A DNA stretch of 64,000 nt from Paenibacillus_E qinlingensis_A (GCF_031455095.1 NZ_JAVDSB010000008.1:1-64000), one strand, 5' to 3'; positions 25,601 to 34,500 are shown, numbered from the stretch's first letter. Program-made: numbers and translations. The notes: generated by a model not told the origin, from the letters alone.

Positions 25601-25775
25601 AATCTTCACGAAATATACCTGTATTTTCATGGCCGTAATAATCGTCTGCGTACACTGGCTGTTGCGGAATCCAGTTGCTGAAAAGGGAGGATAACATAAG
25701 TACTGAACAAACTTGCGTAAGTAGTCTGATCTTTCTTTTTGCCCTTTGAGCGTATTGTCGCATCGGATTAACCAT
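22695..25775 (-). CDS. secreted tandem GH16 glycoside hydrolase with FN3 and carbohydrate-binding domains
   Basis: A 1026-residue secreted enzyme. The signal peptide ends near VYA-DD (residue 43). Two GH16 jelly-roll domains follow, about 50-350 and 385-675, with catalytic motifs E225-I-D227-I-E229 and E546-I-D548-M-E550, each before (L/F)PGRP; both look active. Then come two FN3 domains (about 712-800 and 806-892) and a C-terminal carbohydrate-binding-type beta-sandwich (about 895-1026). The ExDxE form, without the bulge residue, matches the lichenase/xyloglucan type, not agarases, carrageenases or laminarinases (ExDxxE), so the substrate is open. The start is 25775 or the Met four codons later. 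It is the last gene of the importer operon. Confidence 0.92.
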   Translation of the reverse strand: MVNPMRQYAQRAKRKIRLLTQVCSVLMLSSLFSNWIPQQPVYADDYYGHENTGIFREDFNGNTLDPKKWLIAAKQWGGMNNNGVVPENVKVQNGNLILEAHGDLYNGPVKGLYKPNKNKEDITPYHLAYNVDTVERGNKRVGAAVATKAYMGSGRYTMSAKIIPDLGVASTMWSFHYQEYYGSVATKNGVKVASGDPEYIRAFKEGRLLPGAGGVYPDYYAYNHEIDIELPGRPSGAHTGQTYDRALLNTFTGEADNEYTTIYANLAAKGIHVNDGNYHKFEYRWHTGGNGETPRVDYYIDDQYIATNTTTLPTNAGRLWLGVWFPDAWAGSSANFDVKQMAVDYFEFEPYHEPGDTWMPETFPDDGWEDSDFRPMTADAINTRWGTTTGEFRDNFDGTWLDTSKWKIAQKNWGGMLGNSSVNGQSWNGGVHPDNVKLDAQGHLVLEAHGDYYNGLPIGMNSNGVPRKDGRRVGAAIATSHYYGSGEYEIRMKIPKVITGPNNEGMPHGAVPAIWTFHYQEMDATSPEAQQFNVDPNADYWVSNNEIDMEFPGRPGPTHTGMTFNKALFNTWQGENETEYHTNYTNLGTNVSDDQWHTYKIIWQIADPAHQIAPYVQFMVDGVTKYTADASKFIPTKPGRLWLGYWFPKNWGGPANFSKAQLLVDYVNFKPYSTSGAMTQQESYPMTGWAASEQYPGYCVFPCSAAQTPDTQAPTVPTALISPSKTSNSVTLSWTASTDNVGVTAYDVYQNNTLLTTVTGTTYVASGLTANTTYNYYVKAKDAAGNLSAASSTLNVTTGVADTQAPTVPTNLTSPSKTDTSVNLSWTASTDNVGVTGYEVYKNGVLSATVTGISAVVSGLTASTAYNFTVKAKDAAGNLSAASSVLAVTTNAAVSNMLQNGTFSSGLVSDAALGWKNTKTGVSDVTGGTLNLHPTTVDIAEVEQAVTVTSGQAYKLTGDMWSTGDPTYGYVYIYSGSQIIAQDFTNATKSLNLVFTATSNQIRVVLQAYKQQTGVFHFDNLNLATN
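23115..23640 (-). repeat. duplicated FN3-coding segment
   Basis: The two FN3 domains of the GH16 protein are recent duplicates in DNA. One exact block of more than 35 bases, beginning GCTGCTCGCTGCTGACAG, occurs near 23120 and again near 23402, and GCATCTTTTGCTTTGAC follows in both. Confidence 0.75.
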
Positions 25776-25858
25776 TCCCTTCCAATCATTGTTTATGGTT
25801 TACTTGGCCTGTAACAAAAGTTCGTGCGCCTTCTATACGACATGACCCTATAATTATT

Positions 25859-25893
25859 CTTCCTGGTCGGTATACGAGGATACCGACCAGGAA
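25859..25893 (-). terminator. strong hairpin after the binding-protein gene
   Basis: CTTCCTGGTCGGTAT pairs perfectly with ATACCGACCAGGAAG around a 5-base loop, 6 bases after the solute-binding protein stop. The tail is AT-rich but lacks a good T-run, so it may protect the upstream mRNA and lower, not abolish, GH16 expression. Confidence 0.6.
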
Positions 25894-25899
25894 GTTCGT

Positions 25900-27555
25900 T
25901 CACTTAATCCCTAGTTGCTGCGCTTTGGCATTCACTTCTTCGATGACTTTATCCAGACCTTTCCCTTTATAAGCGTCAATTTCCTTCGTGAACATTTGTT
26001 CCACATCATCTTTACTTGCCATGATTTTGATTAGTAAATCTGAATTAATGACCGTAAATTTATCTTTGGCTGGTGTAGACACTAGCGTTAACTCAGGTGA
26101 GAAATCAGGAATTTTTGTTTTGGTTTTCACAAATTGCATGTAACTGATTGCATCCTTCTGCAGATCCTTGTTCACCCAGCTTTGATCGTTAGGATCGTCA
26201 ACGGTATAAGGGGTTTCCCACGTTGCTAACGTATTGAAGACTAGTGTACTTGGATATTTCTCACCAATGACGACTTTGGGATCGATCGGGATGATTTTGG
26301 CACCATCCAGTTTATAATCGACATTTTCAAATCCATAGCTAACTAGACGTTTCCCTTCATCGCTCAACAGATAATCATACAGATCCAAGATACGTGCCAA
26401 TTTTTTGTCGTTAATCTTCGCGTTAAAATAACTTTCCGACCAGTATGTTTTAAATACAGGATGATATTTGTTGCCATCTAGACTTGTCAGTGGTTTCAAT
26501 GATTTAACAGCGTCCGTGAATTTTTTGTCCGGATAGACTTTGTTAAATCTGTCTTTCTCGATTTTTTTGTAGCCATTGATATAACCACCGCTGACAACAA
26601 TGGATGCAGCTTTCCCAGAGGCAAACTTCTCGTAATGCTGTTCACCTTTTAACAATGGTAAATCCTTATCAATAATGCCTGCTGCGAACCAATCACGTGC
26701 CATTTTCAATGTAGGTATGGAGTTTTTACTAAAGACAGCTGGAATGAATTTACCATCTTCCTTGATCCATTTGGAATCAGCCCCACTGCCATCTGAGGAA
26801 GCTAGAGGGTTACTGTACGTCCACAGTACATCTGGTGCTGTTTTTGGAAGTCCCGTGAGTCCAACAGGCTTTTTCCCTTCTGGATTCGAGGCTACAATTT
26901 TAACCATCATATCTTTGTATTCGTCAAACGTTTCTGGTTCCTTCGTTACACCTGCTGCCTGTGCCCAGTCCCAACGGTAGAAGATGATCCGATCATTCGC
27001 ATTATAATTCAAAGAAGAATAAGTACGTCGAGGGATACCATAGAATTGCCCATTAATCTTCGTTGCTTGAATATCTTTCACGTCTAAGTACTTTGACAAA
27101 TTCGGATAACCGGAAAGATCCTTCGGAATTGGTTTTACAATGCCTTGGTTGACCCAATTATAAAAAGTTGGCGTTCCGATCGCATCAATGGAGAAAATGT
27201 CGGGCAAGGAATCGGAAGCGGCCCAGAGATTGATCTTTTGCGCATAATCATCCCATGTGATGCCTACAGGCTTAAATGTTACGTTAAATTTCTTTGAAAG
27301 GAATTGATAGAGGGCATCATCTTTCGACTTCGCTAATCCTGACTCGACATCCCATATCGCAACGGAAAGTTCGATGGCATCCTTATACTTGTTTTCTTCC
27401 GTCTTTGGTGTAGTCGTACTGGTGGTACTGGTACTGGCTGTAGGCGCCACAGTGGCCGAGCTTGGTTCCGTGTTGGTTTTACTGCAGGCCACTAATGAGG
27501 TTGTAAACAGCAGCGTACTCATTAAGAAAAGTGAACTTTTTTTCAACATTTTCAT
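25900..27555 (-). CDS. extracellular sugar-binding lipoprotein of an ABC importer
   Basis: A 551-residue lipoprotein. Signal peptide and lipobox end in SLVAC (Cys24), and a Ser/Thr-rich linker (about 27-52) leads to a solute-binding domain of the large LipO/YtcQ type (long form, about 500 residues). Features include IDAIGTPTFYNWVNQGIVKPIP and EGKRLVSYGFENVDY. It should capture oligosaccharides outside the membrane and hand them to the two permeases encoded just upstream. The ribosome site GGGAGG is 7-8 bases before the ATG. No ATPase gene is present, so a shared MsmX-type ATPase encoded elsewhere is expected. Confidence 0.9.
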   Translation of the reverse strand: MKMLKKSSLFLMSTLLFTTSLVACSKTNTEPSSATVAPTASTSTTSTTTPKTEENKYKDAIELSVAIWDVESGLAKSKDDALYQFLSKKFNVTFKPVGITWDDYAQKINLWAASDSLPDIFSIDAIGTPTFYNWVNQGIVKPIPKDLSGYPNLSKYLDVKDIQATKINGQFYGIPRRTYSSLNYNANDRIIFYRWDWAQAAGVTKEPETFDEYKDMMVKIVASNPEGKKPVGLTGLPKTAPDVLWTYSNPLASSDGSGADSKWIKEDGKFIPAVFSKNSIPTLKMARDWFAAGIIDKDLPLLKGEQHYEKFASGKAASIVVSGGYINGYKKIEKDRFNKVYPDKKFTDAVKSLKPLTSLDGNKYHPVFKTYWSESYFNAKINDKKLARILDLYDYLLSDEGKRLVSYGFENVDYKLDGAKIIPIDPKVVIGEKYPSTLVFNTLATWETPYTVDDPNDQSWVNKDLQKDAISYMQFVKTKTKIPDFSPELTLVSTPAKDKFTVINSDLLIKIMASKDDVEQMFTKEIDAYKGKGLDKVIEEVNAKAQQLGIK

Positions 27556-27634
27556 AAGAAAACCTCCCTATTTTTTATATAGAAGAGAAAGGCAATTTGT
27601 TGCCCTTTTCTTTCAAACACCTACGTTTGGCCTC

Positions 27635-28522
27635 TTACTCTTTTAACGACCCCACCATAATGCCACTTGCAAAATGCTTTTGAAGAAACGGGTAAATAAG
27701 TAAGATCGGAAGACTTGTGACTACAATCGAGGCCATTTGTACACCTTGTACATAGATGCTTTTACTGTCCCTGATGGCTGCCCCAATCGACCCAATGTCC
27801 GTATTGAAATTAATCAGCAGCTCTCGAAGCAGTATTTGTAAAGGTGCCTTAGAAGGTGAGTGAATAAATAATAAGGAGTTATACCATTCGTTCCATCGTT
27901 CTACGGAATAAAACAAGGCAAATGTAGCGATGAAAGGCGCTGAAATGGGGATGATAATTTTGATCAAAATATAGATATCATTGGCGCCGTCGATCTTAGC
28001 CGACTCTTCTAAGCTTTCAGGCAGTGAATTGAAATAGTTTTTCATAATGATGAGATAGAATGTATTGATTCCTACAGGTAAAATCATGGAGAATAGACTA
28101 TCAATTAAGCCTAAATTTTTAACGAGTAAATACCAGGGGATCAAACCGCCGTTAAAAAACATCGTGAATATGATCAAGGATAAGAACAAATTACGACCAG
28201 GCAGCTGTTTCTTGGACAGCGCATAAGCTCCAGTTACCGAAAGAAACATATTGATCGATACACCGACTACCGTAATAAAGATGGTTACACCTAGTGAGCT
28301 AAAGAATTGATCTTGCGTTAAGATTGTTTTGTAGTTCGTTAATACGAATGAAGTGGGAAATAGATATACCTTCTTACTAGTAATCGCTTCAAAAGAGGCG
28401 AAAGAAGAAATCAGAACCGTATAGAAAGGAAATATGGATAGGATTCCAAAGAATCCTAATATGACATGGGGAATAAAGCTTAACCCCGAACGTTTTCTGC
28501 CTACACTTGGTGATGAGTTCAT
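27635..28522 (-). CDS. ABC sugar importer permease (YtcP type)
   Basis: A 295-residue inner-membrane permease with six helices and the MalG-type loop EESAKIDGANDIYILIKIIIPISAPFIATFALF, the EAA motif that docks the ATPase. The N-terminus (FIPHVILGFFGILSIFPFYTVLISSF) and the C-terminal IYPFLQKHFASGIMVGSLKE are typical of the CUT1 carbohydrate family. It starts 15 bases after the other permease, with a GGGGGAG site, and precedes the binding-protein gene. It forms the channel with its partner. Confidence 0.92.
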   Translation of the reverse strand: MNSSPSVGRKRSGLSFIPHVILGFFGILSIFPFYTVLISSFASFEAITSKKVYLFPTSFVLTNYKTILTQDQFFSSLGVTIFITVVGVSINMFLSVTGAYALSKKQLPGRNLFLSLIIFTMFFNGGLIPWYLLVKNLGLIDSLFSMILPVGINTFYLIIMKNYFNSLPESLEESAKIDGANDIYILIKIIIPISAPFIATFALFYSVERWNEWYNSLLFIHSPSKAPLQILLRELLINFNTDIGSIGAAIRDSKSIYVQGVQMASIVVTSLPILLIYPFLQKHFASGIMVGSLKE

Positions 28523-28537
28523 GCTTACTCCCCCTTT

Positions 28538-29488
28538 CTAAAACAGACCCTGTTCTCCAAATTTTTTCACAACATAATTGGCAAACAACAGTAGAAACAT
28601 ACTTGCAACAGACTTGATAAAGCCAGCAGCAGCTAATAATCCAAAATTGCTTCCAACTGACATGGTTGTCCTCAAAATGTAAGTGTCCACCGTGTCCCCA
28701 ACGATATAAACGGGAGCACTGTACAGGTTGTAGATTTGATCAAAACTAACATTCATCATAAGCCCAACTGTAAGGATGAACAGGATGGCTACCGTAGATT
28801 TAATACCAGGCCAAGAAACATGAAGTACTTTCTGTAAGCCATTCGCGCCATCCATATCCGCTGCTTCATACAATTCAGGATTAATACCTGCAAGAGCCGC
28901 TAAATAAATGATGGAGTCCCACCCAATTTCTTTCCAAATATGCGTGATGTAGATGAGTGGGCGAAATAACGCAGGGTCCGTAAGGATGGACATCGATTCA
29001 AATCCGAACAACCCCATAATTTGATTAAAAACACCTTGTGAGCCTAAAATGTTGGTAATAATTCCACCTAATACGACCCATGAAATAAAATGCGGAAATG
29101 TAAAAATCGTCTGGTATATCTTTTTAAGTTTCTGCCTCGCAATTTGGTTAATGAGAAGGGCTAGAAGGATTGGCACTGGAAAATGAAATATAAGTTTGCC
29201 GAAGCTAATGATGATGGTATTCATTAAAGAGTTTACATACTGACTATCATTCAGAATATCTCTAAAGTTTTGAATTCCGATCCATGGGCTGCCTGTAATC
29301 CCTTTGCTAAAGTCGTAGGTTTTGAACGCTAAGGACAAACCGTACATTGGAATATAGCAAAATATTACATACCATGTAATGATAGGTAATAACATGAGAT
29401 AGAAATACTTATGGTAGGTGATTCTATCCCATAAGTTGGATCGTTTACGAACCTGCCTATGCTCGACTAAGTTCGTTGTTGTTTCCAT
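28538..29488 (-). CDS. ABC sugar importer permease (LplB type)
   Basis: A 316-residue permease with six helices. The start YFYLMLLPIITWYVIFCYIPMYGLSLAFKTYDF is characteristic of LplB/YtcP-partner permeases, and the EAA loop is INPELYEAADMDGANGLQKVLHVSWPGI. It is the first gene of the importer set on the minus strand, with GGAGGG five bases before the ATG. Expression is probably controlled by the YesMN-type system encoded immediately upstream; the 180-base gap at 29489-29668 must hold the promoter, but I could not identify convincing -35/-10 boxes. Confidence 0.92.
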   Translation of the reverse strand: METTTNLVEHRQVRKRSNLWDRITYHKYFYLMLLPIITWYVIFCYIPMYGLSLAFKTYDFSKGITGSPWIGIQNFRDILNDSQYVNSLMNTIIISFGKLIFHFPVPILLALLINQIARQKLKKIYQTIFTFPHFISWVVLGGIITNILGSQGVFNQIMGLFGFESMSILTDPALFRPLIYITHIWKEIGWDSIIYLAALAGINPELYEAADMDGANGLQKVLHVSWPGIKSTVAILFILTVGLMMNVSFDQIYNLYSAPVYIVGDTVDTYILRTTMSVGSNFGLLAAAGFIKSVASMFLLLFANYVVKKFGEQGLF

Positions 29489-29640
29489 AGGAACCCTCCT
29501 TACGATGTGAACGATGTCTTAACTAAATATTAATATAATCTGCGATACGCCCATATAGACGATTTCCAGCATCTATATCGACGCTTTAATCGGAAAGGCA
29601 TAACATGTTTCTTCATCGTAGATTATTACATAGCCAATCA

Positions 29641-29654
29641 TGAAATCGTTCATA
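29641..29654 (+). promoter_or_regulatory. weak catabolite-repression (cre-like) site
   Basis: TGAAATCGTTCATA matches the CcpA consensus TGNAANCGNWNNCA except at one of the final positions. It lies between the response regulator and the importer genes, a sensible place for glucose repression. Confidence 0.3.
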
Positions 29655-29668
29655 TCGCACAGTGAGGA

Positions 29669-31084
29669 CTAATCTGCCCTTGTTTTTTTTCTATACTCCG
29701 ATGGCGTAATGCCCGTTATCCGCTTAAATATTTTGGTAAAATAAAAATAATCGTTAAACCCTGACTTCTCACTCACCTGTTGAATGGTTAACGTTGAGCT
29801 GTTTAATAAGCCCCCCGCATAATCAATCCGCAGCTTACTGATATACTCCGTGAAATTAACGCCCATTTCCCTTTTAAAAATATGACTAACATAGTTCGGC
29901 GTTACGAAAAATAGTTTGGAAATCTGACTCAAATTGATGTCATTATAGAAATTTTCTTTGACATATTTCACAATATGCCTGACGGTTTCGTGCTCGATCT
30001 CTACATCGGATACCTGCGCTAAGGATATCACTTGTTGAATGATTTGCCGTCTAAGCTCTGCCAACATGACATGTACATTCATATAAATGGAAGATAGCTG
30101 TTCGAAATGATCAATCTCCACGTCGACATGCATAGCTAGTCTATCGCTCGCATAATACATAATTTGATAATAGACAAAATAAGCATCTTTAATCGTATAC
30201 GCTCCCGATTCGAAGCAAAGCGAGAGTTCATGAAAGGTGGCATCAATGAACTTCAGATCTTTCTTTTCCATCGCGGTTGCTACATGACCTAAATAACGCT
30301 TAAGATCCGTAGAGGCAGCACTGACACAATAACAATCCTTCTTTCCGGTCACGAAAAAATGAAATGCTGATATATTGGCCGCATGTATGGCTTCTTTAAT
30401 CTCGTGTAGCTTCATGTGCGTCGCATAGCCTACACTAACATTCGGGACCGATTTCACTTTTTCCATAAACGACATAAAATCCGATTGATTCATAAGACAG
30501 ACCCGTTTACTTGGTCCAGTTTTCAGACTGCAATACGGAATCTTACTTTCGCTTGGCATGAGGAAATTCCCGATCACTTGAATAACAGCTAATTCATTTT
30601 TATCACAATCAACGCCTTCAGCCCGTAATAATTCCTTTACTTTGCCATGATCGGGCACACTTTGCCCTAGAATTAAATCGATTAATTCCAAATGATCACT
30701 TTTACTTTTTGATTCGATATGTAACCTAGCTTTCTTTAAGTAATCTTTAATTTCATTTTCTTCAAAAGGCTTCAAACAGTAGCCAATCGCCCCATATTGC
30801 AGCGCTTTCTGTGCATAAACGAACTCCGCATGTCCGCTGGCTACAACAAACTGGACGGGTAACTCTTTGCTTACGACTCTTTTTATTAATTCGAGCCCAC
30901 TCATACCAGGCATTTTGATATCCGTTATCACGAGATGTGGTTGATGGGTGTCAATGAATGCAAGGGCTTCGTCAGCGCTGTGCACTTCTCCAATCACTTG
31001 AAATCCATATTCCTCCCAATCAATACTATGTTTTAAGCTCTGTACAACCCACTCTTCATCATCTACCAATAAAATTTTATACAT
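29669..31084 (-). CDS. YesN-type response regulator with AraC DNA-binding domain
   Basis: About 471 residues: a receiver (YKILLVDDEEW, phospho-acceptor Asp in LVITDIKMPGMSG, Lys in CLKPFEENE), a long middle region, and a C-terminal AraC pair of helix-turn-helices (INLSQISKLFFVTPNYVSHIFKREMGVNFTEYISKLRI, then TIQQVSEKSGFNDYFYFTKIFKRITGITPSEYRKK). Such regulators switch on adjacent sugar-import operons. The start is ATG 31084, 8 bases after AAGGAG; the ATG at 31090 is too near that site. It overlaps the end of the kinase gene by 8 bases, so translation is coupled. Confidence 0.9.
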   Translation of the reverse strand: MYKILLVDDEEWVVQSLKHSIDWEEYGFQVIGEVHSADEALAFIDTHQPHLVITDIKMPGMSGLELIKRVVSKELPVQFVVASGHAEFVYAQKALQYGAIGYCLKPFEENEIKDYLKKARLHIESKSKSDHLELIDLILGQSVPDHGKVKELLRAEGVDCDKNELAVIQVIGNFLMPSESKIPYCSLKTGPSKRVCLMNQSDFMSFMEKVKSVPNVSVGYATHMKLHEIKEAIHAANISAFHFFVTGKKDCYCVSAASTDLKRYLGHVATAMEKKDLKFIDATFHELSLCFESGAYTIKDAYFVYYQIMYYASDRLAMHVDVEIDHFEQLSSIYMNVHVMLAELRRQIIQQVISLAQVSDVEIEHETVRHIVKYVKENFYNDINLSQISKLFFVTPNYVSHIFKREMGVNFTEYISKLRIDYAGGLLNSSTLTIQQVSEKSGFNDYFYFTKIFKRITGITPSEYRKKTRAD

Positions 31085-32849
31085 CCTCATTCTCCTTTAG
31101 CGGCAAATGAAAAATCACTTCTGTCCCTAAGTTCTCTTGACTTTGGAAGCTCAACCCATACTCATCTCCACAGATGAATTGGATTCGATTATTGACGTTT
31201 TTCAAGCCTAGATGCTGCTCGAACGGGTCTTTGCCTTCCGCATTCTTAAGTAACGCCTCGCTCATTTCCTCAGGCATTCCGTTCCCATTATCTTTCACAG
31301 AGATAACTAATTTGTTATGGGGGTCAATTTCCGCCATAATCCTCAGATGACCCTTTTTCGATAAGGGCTCTAAGCCATGTATAATCGCATTCTCAACAAT
31401 CGGTTGAAGAATCATTTTAGGAACTTTGCAAGTTAATACCCGAGGGTTAATGTCCATCTGAATGTCGAATCGATCCTTGAACCGCGTCTTTTGAATGCGC
31501 AAATAAGCGCTAATCGTATCCAACTCTTCTTGGAGCGAGACTTCTTCTGTTCCTTTAATACTGTATCGAAATATCCGGCTCAAATCTTGGACCATGTCTT
31601 TAATCTCGTGAACCCCTCTTATCATCGCAATTCCTTTTATCGTTTCGAAGGTGTTGTACAGAAAATGAGGATTAATCTGACTTTGCAAGAACGCAAGTTC
31701 AGCTTTCTTTTTCTCGAGTTCCACGCGATACAGCTGGATATTAGCATCAATGAGATTGCGTGTGAGGGAATCGATTTCGTTGAACATTGTATTCAATTTG
31801 GAAGACAGAATGGTCATTTCAAAGTAGCCTTCAAGTTTGATCTCCTGCTTGAAAATGACCGTTTGTTTGGTTCGAATACCTAGAATGAAATTCGTAATTT
31901 GGCGAATGGGTTTAATCAAATTATTCATAATGAGGATGAAAGGCACGGAAAGAATGAAAATAGCTGTAAGCAGCAAGTAAATGACATTTAATCTTAATTT
32001 TCTAATCTCGCTATATAACGCTTTTTCGGGAATAGCACTAATGATAGTGCCGCCAATTTCGGGCAACTTCTCGGTTTGAACAATTTGGCGAACGCCATTC
32101 AAAGTAAGGATCGCCGATTGGCCATTTAAAGCTTCTGCCGCTGTCAAGAAATCGGAGTTGCCCCCAATAGCGGCTGTATCGTTGGACGTAAACACCTGAT
32201 GATCGCGATCTAGTAAGTAGAACTTCATCTCTTCCTTGCCGATCTTGGGGAACGAAAGCGCGGTAATTTCCTTCGCATCAATGACTAGGTAACAATAGCC
32301 AATCTGTGTGCCTGTATGTGCAGCATCGTACGTGGCGAAGGTGGATAGTCCTGCTATGAAAAACTTGGTTCCCTTGATATTGGAACCGAAATTCACTTCT
32401 TTCAAACCTGAAATAAAGGGAGAACTACTGAAGAGCTGTTGATACTTCGTGACATATTCATTTCCGCCGAAGGTGCTATAGAACGAGCCTGAATTTCCAA
32501 CGACAATGACGTCTACAATACCTTCCTTCATTAATCTGGCATTGTTCAGTACACTGCTAATTTTCTTAGAGAGCTCGTACCTATTTCCATAATCGGTTTC
32601 AAGCATGAATTCCTGCATGTCGGGGTTATAAGCAATATTCATCAGTAATTTATCAATACTATTTCGGTAGGAAGCCACATCTTGCTGCAATTGAGAAATC
32701 ATATTCACGGTATACTCGGTATTCTTTTGTTTAATAATCTCTTTGTTTTGGGTATAAAAGACGGAAAAAATTAAGATTAACAACACAAATGTGATGGATG
32801 CGAGGAAAATCAGTTGATTTCTGATTGTCACTTTACTGAACCAATGCAT
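31077..32849 (-). CDS. YesM-type sensor histidine kinase
   Basis: A 590-residue kinase with two membrane helices (LIFLASITFVLLILIFSVFY at the start and VIYLLLTAIFILSVPFILIM near 290-310) around an extracytoplasmic sensor of about 250 residues. A HAMP-like stretch leads to the His_kinase motif with the phospho-acceptor in QINPHFLYNTFETIKG, and an ATPase domain with PIVENAIIHGLE and DNGNGMP. The large sensor suggests that it detects an extracellular sugar, possibly through the binding protein. It is the upstream partner of the overlapping response regulator gene. Confidence 0.9.
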   Translation of the reverse strand: MHWFSKVTIRNQLIFLASITFVLLILIFSVFYTQNKEIIKQKNTEYTVNMISQLQQDVASYRNSIDKLLMNIAYNPDMQEFMLETDYGNRYELSKKISSVLNNARLMKEGIVDVIVVGNSGSFYSTFGGNEYVTKYQQLFSSSPFISGLKEVNFGSNIKGTKFFIAGLSTFATYDAAHTGTQIGYCYLVIDAKEITALSFPKIGKEEMKFYLLDRDHQVFTSNDTAAIGGNSDFLTAAEALNGQSAILTLNGVRQIVQTEKLPEIGGTIISAIPEKALYSEIRKLRLNVIYLLLTAIFILSVPFILIMNNLIKPIRQITNFILGIRTKQTVIFKQEIKLEGYFEMTILSSKLNTMFNEIDSLTRNLIDANIQLYRVELEKKKAELAFLQSQINPHFLYNTFETIKGIAMIRGVHEIKDMVQDLSRIFRYSIKGTEEVSLQEELDTISAYLRIQKTRFKDRFDIQMDINPRVLTCKVPKMILQPIVENAIIHGLEPLSKKGHLRIMAEIDPHNKLVISVKDNGNGMPEEMSEALLKNAEGKDPFEQHLGLKNVNNRIQFICGDEYGLSFQSQENLGTEVIFHLPLKENEDV

Positions 32850-32978
32850 GGCGACCTCAATTCCTTTCTACAAACCTCTCCGCTATATTTAAAAGAATAT
32901 TCTGAATTCATAAAATTCTACATTACATTTCTACTTTCATTCATAAATCCCTTTATCTATTCGCATGCGAGCTCCAAG

Positions 32979-33021
32979 AAAAAAAGCCAGACCAAACACG
33001 AAGGTGTTGTGTTAGTCTGGC
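32979..33021 (-). terminator. terminator of the sulfatase gene
   Basis: On the minus strand GCCAGAC and GTCTGGC close a hairpin with an inner AACAC/GTGTT stem and lead into TTTTTTTCTT. It separates the sulfatase from the two-component system. The stretch 32850-32978 shows no gene and must contain the kinase promoter. Confidence 0.85.
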
Positions 33022-33097
33022 GCTCTGCTATTCCTGTTCTTCCTATAATAAAAATGAATAATGACTGTATCGTTTTACCTAGCACATCATGATTTAC

Positions 33098-34459
33098 CTA
33101 CAGCTTCTTGCGGAGCTCGCTGACTGACACCCTTCTGGCACCCGAGTTAGTCTTTACTTCCGCTGGTTGTATCGTTGGAGCGGCTTCTCCCGCTTCTTGC
33201 ATGCGACGAATCAAGCGCGTGCGTAAATCCGAGGCAACGTTATCAAAGGAAACGACCCCGATCAGATTGTTTAACTCATGGGGATCGGATTGCAAATCAT
33301 AGAGAAATTCCTCGACATACGTATCTGCCCCTGCATCGTGATAAGGATTCAGATTCAGCGCACTTATGCTGTATTTCCAGCGGTGTGTACGAATAGCTCG
33401 GCCAACTTGTGACTCGCTGATTTGTACAAGTATCTCCTCTGGCCAATCCTCTCTTTCACCACGCAGCAGCGGAAGAATGGAGCGGCCCTGCATGGAAGCT
33501 GGAACCGGAATACCTGCTGCATCCAGTAGAGTTGGTGGAAGATCCACTAAGGAGATCATCTCTTGCAAACGCCCCCCAGATTTGAAACAGCCTCCCGTGA
33601 ATGCCGTTGGCACCCGAATGGAGCTATCATGACAGGAGCGCTTGTACTCATTGTTTCTCGTCTTAAAGTGGCAGCCATGGTCAGAAGTGAACATGATAAT
33701 CGTATCTTCTTCCAAGTCCAGGCTAATTAAGCAATCGAACAAACGTCCTAGAGCCTCATCTAAGCGTTTGACCATCCCGTAATAACCGCCAAGATGAGCA
33801 TGTGCTGTACCACCCAACGTTGCAAGATCCCCAGGGATGAATTGGCTGCCACTGTATCGGCCTTCGTATCCGCGCGGAGCTGGATAGTTATCCGAATGAT
33901 TTTGATGATGCGGCTCGAGATAGGATAGGAATAAGTAAAATGGATCCTCTTTATGTTGATCAATGTATCGGATCGCTGCATCAGTCTGAGCGTCCACCCG
34001 ATAACCTGGAAGCTTCACCGGCTTATTCTCATTGTCATACATGACTGTATCGTACGCATCCGAAGAGTATTCAAGAACATTGGAGCCTAGCCAATATTGA
34101 TAACCGCCTCGTTGATCCTGCGGCACCGGCTCTTGGCCAGCTAAGTGCCACTTACCGATATATCCGGTATGATAGCCAGCGTCATTAAAGTAGTGGGCAA
34201 GTGTTTGCTCCTCTTGCTGGAGCGGAATGCCATTCACGTAGCAGCCTGTTTCAGTCGCATATTTTCCTGTCTGCAGGGAAGATCTAGCAGGTCCGCATAC
34301 GGGTTGGCACGTGAACGAATTATAAACATGCGTTCCCTCCATCGCCATGCGGTCGAAGTTAGGAGTCAGTTCAAGGGGATTACCATGAACACCTGTTGTA
34401 TCAAAGCGCTGTTGATCCGTAAAAAATACGATCACATTTGGTTTTTTCGTTGTCTTCAT
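33098..34459 (-). CDS. type I sulfatase (arylsulfatase/carbohydrate sulfatase family)
   Basis: About 453 residues. The N-terminus NVIVFFTDQQRFDTTG gives the metal-binding Asp pair and the activation motif CGPAR (Cys55, CxPxR) is the site converted to formylglycine, followed by SSLQTGKY. Further ligands are in IGKWHLAG and FTSDHGCH. It removes sulfate esters, most often from sugars. There is no signal peptide, so it would act inside the cell on imported fragments. The start is ATG 34459 after GAGGTG; the GTG at 34468 overlaps that site. A maturase would be needed from elsewhere in the genome. Flanking glycan genes suggest a sulfated substrate. Confidence 0.9.
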   Translation of the reverse strand: MKTTKKPNVIVFFTDQQRFDTTGVHGNPLELTPNFDRMAMEGTHVYNSFTCQPVCGPARSSLQTGKYATETGCYVNGIPLQQEEQTLAHYFNDAGYHTGYIGKWHLAGQEPVPQDQRGGYQYWLGSNVLEYSSDAYDTVMYDNENKPVKLPGYRVDAQTDAAIRYIDQHKEDPFYLFLSYLEPHHQNHSDNYPAPRGYEGRYSGSQFIPGDLATLGGTAHAHLGGYYGMVKRLDEALGRLFDCLISLDLEEDTIIMFTSDHGCHFKTRNNEYKRSCHDSSIRVPTAFTGGCFKSGGRLQEMISLVDLPPTLLDAAGIPVPASMQGRSILPLLRGEREDWPEEILVQISESQVGRAIRTHRWKYSISALNLNPYHDAGADTYVEEFLYDLQSDPHELNNLIGVVSFDNVASDLRTRLIRRMQEAGEAAPTIQPAEVKTNSGARRVSVSELRKKL

Positions 34460-34486
34460 AGAGAGCACCTCACGATTCTGTTTTTT

Positions 34487-34500
34487 TGTAAACCCTTACA
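34487..34500 (-). promoter_or_regulatory. cre-like site before the sulfatase gene
   Basis: The minus strand reads TGTAAGGGTTTACA, a near palindrome differing from an ideal CcpA site (TGTAAGCGTTTACA) at one base. It lies 28 bases before the sulfatase ATG, so CcpA could block transcription in glucose. Confidence 0.5.
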
